From: Lytechinus pictus
Lineage: Eukaryota > Echinodermata > Echinoidea > Temnopleuroida > Toxopneustidae
DNA: 64,000 nt
Reading direction: 5' to 3'
NCBI RefSeq assembly: GCF_037042905.1
Contig: NC_087254.1
Location: forward strand, 21,849,103 to 21,913,102
Below are positions 45,641 through 56,052 of this stretch, piece by piece (positions within the stretch are counted from its first letter, which is position 1; each line of letters begins with the position of its first letter). Below the pieces are notes generated by a model. The model was not told where the DNA came from and did no database searches. It saw nothing but the letters and a program-made list of their open reading frames with translations. The translations under genes and the position numbers were made by a program.

Positions 45641-46145
45641 GCACAAATAAAATAACTTTCTTTTTTTTTACTTTAGAAAATGTTTTTATTTCATATCACA
45701 TGGCATACGAAGGAGCTGCTTGTCTGTGACGTCACAGTCTTGACAGTATGTAAAACTTGTCTCCCTTGTATCAAGGTAAGTTTCGGCATTGAAATGCCCC
45801 ACTATTAAATGTATATGGGAGGAAACTGAAGGTTATAACCCAGAAAACTAATAAGAGGTTAATTATCTCTGCATTTGAGAAAATGTTCGGTTTACTTTCC
45901 TGATAAATTTCTTACATATTTATTTCTTTTGCTCAAATACTATGTTTACATTTGTAAATTTCAGAGCAAACCACCTAACTTTGAAGGTTATAAATATTAT
46001 GTAAAAACCAGCAAAGACCTTGAATATTCTATTGCTAAGAAAAATAACACACTTTCTTGTCACTTCAAAAAGTCGAGATTCCAATTGTGATCACCCCTAT
46101 ATTGTATATGCTTTCCAAGATAATTCAAAAGTTTGATTTATTTTA
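45641..46145. other. Non-coding
   Basis: No supported feature between the minisatellite and the hAT MITE. The ORF at 45,875-46,090 shows no motif. Confidence 0.35.
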
Positions 46146-46478
46146 TCTATAAGCAGTGGCGTACCTAGGAATTTCCACAGGGGGGGGGCAAAATCGCCCG
46201 CCCAAAAATTTGACAAGCCCCCCCCCCCCCAAAAAAAAAAAGGTCTTCAATGAAAAATAAAGGTTTTCGTACCAGAAAAAAAATTAAGCAAAAAAAAAAA
46301 TAAAAAAAGGTCTTCAAGTTCGTCAAGGGGGGCAATAAAGGTCTTCAAGCCCGTCAGGGGGGGGGGCGTCTTTCAAGCTCGTCAGGGGGGGGGGCAGGGA
46401 TATGTCTTTTGTATGGGTTGTGGCTCGTCAGGAGGGGCAGACTGCCCCCCCCCCCGTAGGTACGCTAGTGTCTATAAG
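46146..46478. mobile_element. Small hAT MITE with TCTATAAG target duplication
   Basis: TCTATAAG flanks both sides (46,146-46,153 and 46,471-46,478). The element starts CAGTGGCGTACCTAGG and, inverted, ends CACTAGCGTACCTACG. The 317-bp inside consists of G-runs, C-runs, A-runs and tandem GTCTTCAAG-CTCGTCAGGGG units. Non-coding, moved in trans by a hAT transposase. Confidence 0.88.
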
Positions 46479-46929
46479 TGATTAGAGCTGATGTAGAATT
46501 TGATAATTTATAAAAAGGCTGCCTTTTTATTTCTTATATTTCCTCCTTTTTTATGATACAGCATTTTGCTAACGTTTTGATCGCTTGTGATTGTTTGTGA
46601 TTTGTTTTGATTTGTTCAATAAAACATTTAAAAAGGGTAAGTTTCGGCAATGTAAATCGGTAGTCCATCATTTTACATTCTTGGGGGGAAAATGAATGGA
46701 CAAAATGCGTGGTGAGATGACATCGATCAGCTTGCTCATGGCATGTTCATTAGGACATGCATAGAACTATTTCGCTGAAAGAATGCAAAACTTTGTACTG
46801 TCCTAACTTAACGTTTTTAATTACAAATTACAATTATGGAAACATACAGGCCATGTTTTAAAAAGAAGCAATATACCCATAAGGTTATTGGGGTTTTTTT
46901 TTGCGTAATCTCTTCTGAACCCTATTTTT

Positions 46930-47545
46930 TTTTTTGGGGGGGGGGTGTTATATGACAGGGGGTGGGTTAAATCAACCCCCTCCCTCGAGATCCCGGCCGC
47001 CGATCGCCCGAACTCCGTGAAAATTGACATGTTAATAGTGTGGGATGTGATCCACAAGACTGTATGGTTAATTTTTTTCCGAAATAATAAGAATTTTTTA
47101 TATGAATTATTTTTTCTAATATAATTTGTGCGTTAATCATACTTTTTGCTCTAAAAACTTATAGAATGCTAATTTTTGTTGTCAATATTCTTTATACCAT
47201 TGGTAATAATTACAAATTAAAAAAATTGGTTTGAAAATGAATTTATTTATTTTATTGATTCATTATGTATTTCTTTGTTTTCGACCTTTTGTTTTTCTTT
47301 GTTTTTCCCTCAAATTTATAGCAGAGCATAATTTGTGCTAAATCAATCAATTTCAGCAGATGAAAGTAAAAATAATCATATCTTTATGAACAAGATGAGA
47401 AAATTCAATTTCTATTGACTTTGTACACAATATTACGTTTTGGAGCAAGGAGTTATAATCCTTTCCAGCCCCCCCCCCCCCCCCCCCCTCTCAACGAATC
47501 GCGCAATATTTCCCCGCGCGAAATTCTTTGACCAAAAAAAAAAAA
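46930..47545. mobile_element. Diverged inverted copy of the 25.2-26.0 kb TIR element
   Basis: Read on the minus strand this segment follows 25,300-25,960: the GGCGGCCGGGATCTC type end, the TGCTCTAAAA segment, TCTTTGTTTTTCTTTG, the CATATCTTTATGAACAAGATG segment and TTGACTTTGTACACAA appear in reversed order. The terminal repeats are degraded and a C-run replaces one end. Confidence 0.7.
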
Positions 47546-47637
47546 ACATTTGAAAAATGATGAAAAACAAAAGGTAAAATAAACCCAAAGAAATATGGCC
47601 CGAATTCTCAAAGGGTGGCTAACTTAGCCCATGGGCT

Positions 47638-48042
47638 CTGAGAGGGTCGGGTGCAAAATTGCACTTTCATTTGGTGAATTGGCATGGAATGACCCATATA
47701 TGGGAACAATTTGTTTATTTGTTTGTTTTTATGCTGTTTGCTATTTTTTAATTATCGTAATGTCATAGGTCATTTAGCTGGGATGTTAACAATAAAACCG
47801 CAGGGGGGGGGGGTTCGGCTGCGTAAAAATAAAAGTAAAAATTCAGCGAGTGGCGCAGCCGAACCCCCCCCCCCCCCTGCGGTTTTATTGTTAACATCCC
47901 AGCTAAATGACCTATGACATTACGATAATTAAAAAATAGCAAACAGCATAAAAACAAACAAATAAACAAATTGTTCCCATATATGGGTCATTCCATGCCA
48001 ATTCACCAAATGAAAGTGCAATTTTGCACCCGACCCTCTCAG
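47638..48042. repeat. 405-bp near-perfect palindrome
   Basis: The left arm 47,638-47,823 and right arm 47,854-48,042 are reverse complements over about 186 bp, differing essentially only in the length of the internal G/C run. The 30-bp spacer is A-rich. Because of the symmetry the same 68-codon ORF appears on both strands. The sequence right of 48,042 (to about 48,370) looks like the continuation of a larger repeat. Arms of such identity imply very recent formation or active conversion. Confidence 0.93.
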
Positions 48043-49634
48043 AATTCATTGTAATTTGGTACACATAAAATTCCCCATGGCCCAAGCACAAAACAAAAAA
48101 AAATTAGTCCAATCGGTCCGTCGGTTCTCGCGCTACGGCCCGCCCTTTTCTCCTTGTTTTTACAAAAATGAGCATGACCTTCAACTTTCAATGGCCATTG
48201 CGTCGTAACGCGTTGACCAATTTTCACGAAACTGGTACCATTCAAAAGGAAATTCAGAGAGGAATCCACAACATGCATCAAATAGTGTATTGGAGCGATT
48301 ATGTATTGGACCTTTGACCTTTACTTTGACCTTGAGTTTGACCCCCGGACAAATATTTTTTTTAACTTGATTTTCGTGTATGTTAATTATTAATATGATG
48401 TTGACAGAATATGTTAAAACCAGTGATGATGTTTTATTTCTTCACCTTTTAAAACTCTTCCAAAGATACCAATTATCTGATCTGAAATTTCACTCTAGTC
48501 TCACAATATTAATACGTACATGATTTGACTTATTTGACTTATTTAAAACAGACATGAGGCTTGTTTCATTATACTATTGCAAGTTTTACATTGTGAAAAT
48601 TAATATGGAAATATTAACTGTGATTAATCAGTGTTGAGAGGAGTAGTTGTAACATGAAACAGTTTCCTGATCTGAAAATGGAAAAGGAAAATTGACCAAA
48701 AATAATTCATTCGAATTACGGAATCTTCGACAAAGTGACAACGTTAAATAATATTTCCCAAGAAAGCCACTTCTACCATAGGCTGTTCTATTGGTAAGCC
48801 TGTATACATGTACATCATAATAGAGAAGTTTCATAAACATGCTCGTATAATTACACTCGACTTTATACGATGAGTGAACCATTCTTGTGATTCTTCTTCT
48901 TGTTTTTTATTCCAAAGATAATTTTCTAAAATTCTTATCAAATTTTCACGAATTGACATATCTACAAGCTTCAAACCTATCTTATTCTGGAGAGAATCCA
49001 AATAATTGAATTACACTGTACATAACTTGTTTCTAGCTGTCAGACGTATTGATACATCCTCATTTATTAAAAAAAAACACCGGGAAAAACAGATACATCT
49101 GAGTATAAGAATAGAAGAAAATAAGAACAGATGATACAAAAAGATATATGATAGTACATATTATGAGAAGTTTTCGAGGACCCCTAAAAAGCATAGCTTG
49201 TGAGTGGGGCCCTACATTACTAGTAAATGAGATGTAAACAATGAAGGGACATACATAATAAAGAAGAATCTTCAACTGTTCTAGCGGCATGGGGATATGC
49301 TTGGAGCACAATGTCGATGGTCAATTGCATACGTCCGATATTCTTCATTCCTCTTCTGTTTTGTACTGCAAAAAATTATACACAATCCTCACATTTCCGA
49401 ATGACATACATTATCCAGTAATGTTCGATCGATAATTCGATCCCGGAATTTGATCACTCGATAATGATTATCTTTTCGAACATCTATTGTTATCAACACA
49501 TTTTCGTCCCATGGCCATGTTTAAAGATTGAACTGCAGGTCAAGAATCACAGTGGGAATCAATATAAAGTAAACGTTAGAAACCTCAGAAATGGTAGTAA
49601 GATTGCATACCATCGATGTATCATTACGCACTTC
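48043..49634. other. Non-coding; start probably repeat-derived
   Basis: Up to about 48,370 the sequence (CCAATCGGTCCGTCGGTTCT, GACCTTTGACCTTTACTTTG) looks like part of a repeat; then AT-rich unique-looking sequence with no supported gene. Confidence 0.35.
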
Positions 49635-49877
49635 TACACTGTAAAAACTGTGGTGTTTAAACTGACACCAGTTGGTGTTAATAGAGGACCACACCCTGAG
49701 GTGTTAAAATTACACACTAGGGTTTGAACATAACACAAAAGAGTGTAAATATAACAATCAAAGGTGTTGTAATAACACCTATAGATGTTAAACTAACACT
49801 GTCAATTTAACACCGGAGTAAAATGACTGGTGTGGTCCTCTATGTACACCGGTTAACACCACAGTTTTTGCTGTGTA
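49635..49877. mobile_element. Palindromic MITE, Tc1/mariner-like ends
   Basis: The left end CACTGTAAAAACTGTGGTGTT and inverted right end CACAGCAAAAACTGTGGTGTT are both flanked by TA. The arms continue with CACCAG/CTGGTG and GAGGACCACACC/GGTGTGGTCCTC. The interior is short tandem-like GTGTTA/TAACAC units. TA flanks point to Tc1/mariner mobilisation. Confidence 0.75.
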
Positions 49878-50451
49878 TAAAATGTTTCCTGTTCATGAGC
49901 GATCTTTATCTTGTCATTTCAGATTCTTGTCAATTTCAATCTGTATAAAGACAAATCACGTGTTCTTCATTATCATTATGGCATTATCATTATATTTTCC
50001 TTTCTCAGTGATCGTTTGTACAAATGCATAATTCTGTGATAATACTTGTTTCAGTTATTGCATAATTTGCTTATGAAACTTATATTGTTATTGTATATTT
50101 GATTTCAGGGGCTAGGTGTAGGTTATATGATTTTTCTTTGTTTTTAATGATTTCACTTTTATGTTTTTTCATATTATGGTGATCATAGCCTGTTTACAAG
50201 TAAACTGGCTCCGTGGAAGTCTAGCAGCAATGCATTATTGCAGCTGAATATGGATTACCAGCCGTATAATTTACTTTATTCCTTACCCTTTGTCATTGTA
50301 TCTTAACATTGACCTCATCATCTCATGTTATATGTATTTGTATGTACTTTGTATTTGTTATTTTATATACAGAAATAAAACAAACAAACAGAAAAGACAA
50401 TAAAAACATGTTATAGAACAAAATATGATTTCAAAGCAACGATGTCAACAC
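49878..50451. other. Non-coding, 3' side of the Ig pseudogene
   Basis: No supported feature. Short minus-strand downstream region of the Ig-like gene; no clear poly(A) signal identified. Confidence 0.35.
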
Positions 50452-51750
50452 CTAACCCATTATGTACGAAAATATAAACGCCGTGATGCTCACGCTATGG
50501 GCTATGGTCGACAAAACCAGAACTAAAATAAGCCATGTTTCCGTTGATAGGGATAGACCTATCAACCCCTTGGAACTTCTGGCGTCTTCTGAAGTAACAG
50601 ATATCGTGTCTTCAGTAGGCCTAGTATTGGTAACCGTGCTTATATCTGACATCTCTCCCGGAGTTATGTCATCAATGTTTCTCAACTCAAAGGAGATATT
50701 CTCACATCCCAAATTAGTATTTCCAATACTTTGTCTTCTCCGTAATGCTGACAAAGAAATGTTGTACTCGTTAATTTCCAGATCTATACATGTTGAATGT
50801 CATTCAATAAAAATGTCTCGTTTTCTATCTGTTCTCCGCAGAAGAAAGTAACGGGTCCTTGGCGGATAAAATATGTCATGTTGTCAGCAAGTAAGAGTGG
50901 AAGCAGATTACTGCCATTAATGTACCAGAGCTTGACAACATCATCTTCCGCGGTGGTACAGCAAGCGAATGAGCGCAGATGGAGCAGACTTTCTTGTGGG
51001 CGTTGTATTTGAAGGAACCTGCACATTTTGGACTGTCTGTTGTCCGTTGGGGTGGAGATGAGACACGTGCTCAGAAGACCTCTAGCTTGAAGAATATCAT
51101 CAAGAGCAAAGAAAATACTGACTTTGTTTGTTGAATTGAAACCACCATCGATGTTCACCTTTGGAGTCAAATACTCATAGACAATCTGATCAGTTCGTGT
51201 CAACAGTTGAACTCGAGTACCAGCGGTGACCTAAATCCATTCGCAAGACATCTGCAATCTCTGTGTTCCTTGGTCATAGAGGGTTGAACAGAAGGGATCA
51301 GTATCCACAATAATCAAATGGAAAACAGCAATTTGGCAGGTTGGACTTTCGCGCTCATGAGTGTGATACCACAGTAGGACATGCTTACCTGAATCATTTA
51401 GTTCAGTGTCAGCAATGAATACGTCAATTTCATTGATTCCATAGCTGTACCTATATCGTCCTTGGTTGCTTGTTTCTTTGTCGATATCATATATCAACAC
51501 AGATTCATTATTTGGTGTTATCCACTTTGCCCAGACCATTGAACCATTAAAAAGGTTCCTCCGGATGATTGAAAAAATATACCAGAGGTATGTTTTGTCC
51601 GCTGACTGCTTCCAATGTTTCTTCTTGCATAGGTGCGCACCAGAAAAAAATATCCTCACACAGCGCTCTCTGGAAATTAGTTTGAAAAATAAAAAAAATG
51701 ACCCCAAAATAGAAAATTTCCCATTTTAGTTGGAAACGAATCGGTGACAT
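50452..51750 (-). pseudogene. Single-exon Ig-superfamily membrane protein, disrupted
   Basis: Three overlapping minus-strand readings line up as one protein of about 430 residues. The first (from ATG at 51,750) has a signal-peptide-like hydrophobic start (FYFGVIFFIF) and enters an Ig V-type fold; the fold continues in a second frame with NGSMVWAKW and the typical D-x-x-L-N-D-S-G-K-H strand F region; an in-frame TAG at 51,231-51,233 interrupts it; a second extracellular module follows to 50,784; the last frame has a Ser/Thr-rich stalk and a C-terminal membrane segment (WLILVLVLSTIAHSVSITAF), ending at 50,452. Breaks: a one-base change at a T-run near 51,549, the TAG where neighbours suggest a Gln codon, and a frame change near 50,790. 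The cysteine expected in strand F is replaced by Val/Leu. The lack of introns over 1.3 kb fits either a retrocopy or a one-exon family member. The homopolymer break could be an assembly error. Confidence 0.65.
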
Positions 51751-52345
51751 GGTGGATGAGATTACTTAATCTAAAATTTGTGCAGATTATGCCAGAAATT
51801 GAAAGTCGATCAGAAATTTGAAGATGAGTTAGGTACAGTCCTAGAACTGTAGATTGGGTAGTGTGTGGACTGAATATATCGGACAGTTCTCATATAAACC
51901 GGACCCAAGCATAAAACTTAGTATGTAGACTTGAACTTTTGAAAAAATATGCTTGTGAGGCATATAGAAAATGAACATTCTCAAAACAATTTGTGCATAG
52001 CAGGCTCAGCAACTCACAATGATGACGAATATGGATTATAAAAAAATGTTACTTGGCCAGAAAGATTTTTACAAATCTCGGGTGTTGTAAATAACGAATC
52101 ACGTTTGCCACGCATGTTTGCTACATGAAGAACCCGTGCGATATAACCTGATTCCTTTTGGCTTGCAGAGAACTTCTTAAATGGAAATAATTCAATTTCT
52201 TATCCATCAATATTGCGTGCACGGACAACGCTAACTAAAAAGAAATATTGTTTCGGTTTTGTAATGTTTGGAAGTGGAAAGTACGATTAAGTAATTAGTA
52301 CAATTAGCTAATTCATGGTGCTCTTTTGTCACGGGTATATAAAAC
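51751..52345. other. Non-coding, 5' flank of the Ig pseudogene
   Basis: Nothing recognised. Confidence 0.35.
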
Positions 52346-52633
52346 CAGTGGCGTAATAATGAGCCAATAATTTTGTGGAGGCCAGATATGACGCATCGGT
52401 CAAAAATTATAAAAAGTTGCGAGCGAGCAAATTGATCAGTCAAATATTTTGACATCTTTTATTTCAAAAATCCCATTTGGTCATAGATTTTGACATAATA
52501 ATCTGAAAATAAAATCATATTTCACCCTTAACTCTTTCCTTTTGTCCTGTTTTTTTTTTTTGGGGGGGGTCGTGTAATATTTTGGCGAGGCGAGCGCCCC
52601 CAAGTCTCCCCCCTCCCCCTTTTGAACGCCACT
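52346..52633. mobile_element. Probable hAT MITE fragment
   Basis: Starts CAGTGGCGTAATAATGAGCC and ends with AACGCCACT, whose inverse opens AGTGGCGTT. The ends resemble hAT termini, but the flanks (TATAAAAC and TTATAAAT) do not form a clean 8-bp duplication. The first 90 bp resemble 12,370-12,480. Confidence 0.55.
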
Positions 52634-55577
52634 TTATAAATTCGCCCAGTTTGCGTTCTCTCCTCTTTAAATAGTCGTTCTTCCATATTCATTTTTTTTC
52701 TCTTCAATTGGAAATAAGTCGAGCGGTTATCCCTGCCCCTTCTACCTCCCCGGCTCTCTTTTACCGTTCCTTTGAATACTCATGCCTTCGTTATCATTTT
52801 GTTGATGAAATTTTGACAATAAACCAAACGGTTTCATCGTGGATGGAATTATGACAGGACACTTGAGTATTACTTATCACAAAATATAATTTTTTATTCA
52901 AACCCTCCTACTAGTTTCATACAATATAAGTCTCACGGACTGATTTTGCAATTCCGAAAGTACCCGTCACTCAATAATTTCTTCAATCTGTTTAGATTTC
53001 ATGGGTTTTGAAATACGACTCGTCATTCTTTTCACTTTCCCCTTGACTTTCTCAACTCTTTAAAACGCTTGAGTAAACTGTGTAGACAGAGTGGAATAGA
53101 TTCACTGACAATTACACGTCCAAAATTTGTATATTTTTCATTTTTATTTTATATGATTTAATCGTATAATAATTTTTATAACAGAATTTTTAAAGTTGAT
53201 TACGAATTTATTTACCAATCTGTCAGCAAAATCCATATACCTATGGATATCAATACAAGTTCGGTGATAAGTCGAGGCGGCCTCCAGCAATTAAATGTAT
53301 TATTTATAATTATTTTACATCTTTATATGAACAAGAATATCAATTGAAAAAAAAACGAATGTTTACTTATATCTTAAAACTACAGAAGCCATTAACCTCA
53401 TGATATATAAATAGAAATACAGATGTCTTGATTCTCAATCAGATATACATATATACACTTTCAAGAATGATATTTTATTTACATTTATATGTACAGAGAA
53501 ATACGTGGTGTCTCAGAAGTAGCGAGAGGGTGGATTTTAAATACTTTGCTGACAGGGGTTCAATATTTCTTCAAATCATATTAATGAAGCATCTTGTATC
53601 AAATTCTGCAAATTTGTGAATTTTTGCCACCAAGTTATGTTAAAACTATTTTATTTTTCTCCGTTTCTTGTTGGCACACAGCGTAATTACAGTATATGAA
53701 GGGCCATTGCTGACACGATTGTTTTCTCGTTTGTCGCCCGTGATTGTAATTTTCTTTTAATGGCTAAAATTAATGAAAATAATGGGCATAAAATCTTTAA
53801 AAACTTCCCCAAATTCAATGATTTTGGCTCTATAGCGGATCCGGGGGGGGGGGCACATCCGGCTCATGCCCCCCCCCCTTGAAAGCCATAATCAAGATTT
53901 TTCATGGGAATATGTCCTTCATACACAAGTGAGGATTTTTTTTGGGGGGGGGGTAACTTGGTACCATTTTGGTATCATTCTCTTCGTTTAAAAGTGTCTT
54001 AACTAACGCTGCAAAAGAATACCGGTATTTAATATTTTGAAGGCAAATTACTTAAAACTCACCATTCCCATTTTTTCTGGAACAATCGGTATCATTTCTT
54101 AAACTCAGTATATCAAAGTAAGAAAATATATTCCATTCCGATCACAATAATAAAATATCTACATTTTCTCTCATAACTATTTTTAAGATGTTGTTTTCAA
54201 ATAACTAGTTAATACTATTCTTCATGAAAACCTGGAAACTTCAACCTTGTGATTTCATGGTTTTGATGAATCGTCACCGCTTTCTCTGTGATATAGGCCT
54301 ATTGGTCCAACTGCAAAGAAATATGCTATCATGGAACCTTTATCATCTATCATTAACTACATGTAAAACCAATTGATTTGAACAAATTGAAATGAAAACC
54401 AATCAATATCAACGATTGCCATTGCATTAGCAGAGCTGCGATGTACTACTCATTTTTTTCAGTATTGAGTTCTGAAAAAATGAGAAGAATTCTGATGGTT
54501 TCATGCAAAATACTGTACATTGGTTACTGAAGTTCAGTTTTATCTGTTGCCCAAAGATGTTTCTTGTAAATACTGATTCCCCATCAATAATACTGATTTT
54601 CAGCTTTTAAACTACTGAAATTTCCTTGTTGAGGTTGGCAGCTCTGCATTATTATATGGCAAAGTTACAATGGAACCCTGAATAGGACCTTTTTCGCGCA
54701 ACAATTTACCAATGATTCAAGAACAGAGTATAACGTATTGTTGAAAGACATTCGATGCCTAAGAAGTCTTCGTCGAAAATTCAAGACCCAGAAGATCAGT
54801 TTCGTCTTAGATTCAGGGCGGACGATGCATTCGCCATGTAGGACGAAGTAGAGACGATAGAGGATATTTTCTGCTGTATGGGTTCGTAAATTTTCAACAA
54901 AGGCTTCTTCTTCTTCTTTTTTTCCTGTGGCAGTAGTTTTTTGCTCGTTGAACAAATAACCCCCTATTCATCCTCGCGTCCCTGAATAATCTGAATACGT
55001 ACATCGCTCACCAAAAAAGGCCTCGTTGCAAAAAAGTTAAGATTATGGTAACTTTGACAACCCAAGATATCTTGCATGGAATCCTTGATTCTGATTGGCT
55101 ATTGAGCATCGTAACCATGGTAGTTTCCACTGGATGACAAAGTTACCATAATAGTAACTTTATCCATCGGGACACAGGCCTACACCATGTGGGATATAGA
55201 GAGAGCAGTGACAACTGATATGACATCGTTCTCTCGCAGACATAAATAGACTGTCATAATAAATTGTGGCGCAAGCATTCTTTTAAGCAATGATAATCCA
55301 CTTAGACATTATTATGAAAAGTAATATACTTTGCGCGAAGGAGGGGGATGTCCACTCCCGAATAATTTTCACTTTGTTTTTAATAGCAGGCCTATGTTAC
55401 ATTGAAATCCCATGTGTACGGCCGGGAGAGTTTGTGTCTGGGGTCAGTGGGAATAAGAGCAAGCATCATAATTTTGTCGGCTTATCTTAAAGTATCATCA
55501 TCAGTGTCGGCAAATATATAGGTCTGACAGTCCCCCAATCAAATTGGCTTAGCGACGCCCCAAAACACTTCCATCTC
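52634..55577. other. Non-coding, nothing firmly recognised
   Basis: G/C-run clusters at 53,838-53,880 and 53,940-53,955 look like hAT-type repeat fragments. The minus-strand 96-codon reading at 54,665-54,955 has no motif. A short inverted pair, TTATGGTAACTTTG (55,043) and CAAAGTTACCATAA (55,138), flanks about 80 bp. Confidence 0.35.
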
Positions 55578-55585
55578 TCACGTTC

Positions 55586-55591
55586 TTTATT
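55586..55591 (-). promoter_or_regulatory. Candidate poly(A) signal of the docking-protein gene
   Basis: AATAAA on the minus strand, about 190 nt after the stop codon at 55,778. Confidence 0.4.
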
Positions 55592-55777
55592 TCTTGGAAA
55601 AATTGATATTGAAATGATACAGGATTTGTTAAAGTACATGTATAGGGAAATAAATTAATATTCCGATTAAGGTTTACGATTAAATCATACTCCTTTTCTG
55701 GACGAAGAAAATATAGGCCTACATTACAAGTCCTCGTCCAACGACTCAAATTCGACACTCCTTTTTCTTGCTGGCAT

Positions 55778-56052
55778 TCACGTGTTAACGTAAGCGGCTA
55801 TGTCATCCCGCCCGGTCGACATCAGCGAGACCATATCGACGTGCGTTTCCTCAATCAGCCCTTCAACATCACATTCATCGAGGTCGTTGTCATCCATGAG
55901 AGAATCAAAATGGCCGTCTTCAGTCAGAAAGTCTGGCGGAGTACCCGGGTGTGGTTTTGGTGGCTGAGGGGGTCTTCCTCTCAGGCGAGACGGAGAGGCC
56001 GTGTAACGCTCAGGTCCTATAGACGATGAAGATGAAAGAGAACGTAACTGTT
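55778..56052 (-). CDS. Docking protein, terminal exon
   Basis: Acceptor GTAATTTCAG; 275 nt to a TAA stop. Reads EQLRSLSSSSSIGPERYTAS, a Pro-rich RPPQPPKPHPGTPP stretch, and an acidic tail (LMDDNDLDECDVEGLIEE). It has one Tyr near the start and one near the end; no NPxY or YxxM is visible. Confidence 0.82.

Noticed and set aside
44234..45644. Long minus-strand ORFs rich in Ser, Leu and Pro (up to 268 codons)
   Set aside because: They are translations of the purine-rich minisatellite, open only because the repeat lacks stop codons in those frames.
47711..47969. Two almost identical 68-codon ORFs on opposite strands
   Set aside because: Mirror images produced by the palindrome; no protein motif.
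50462..51012. Plus-strand ORFs opposite the Ig-like gene
   Set aside because: Antisense shadows of the Ig-domain readings.
54665..54955. 96-codon minus-strand ORF as a gene
   Set aside because: No motif, no splice context, no start context better than chance.
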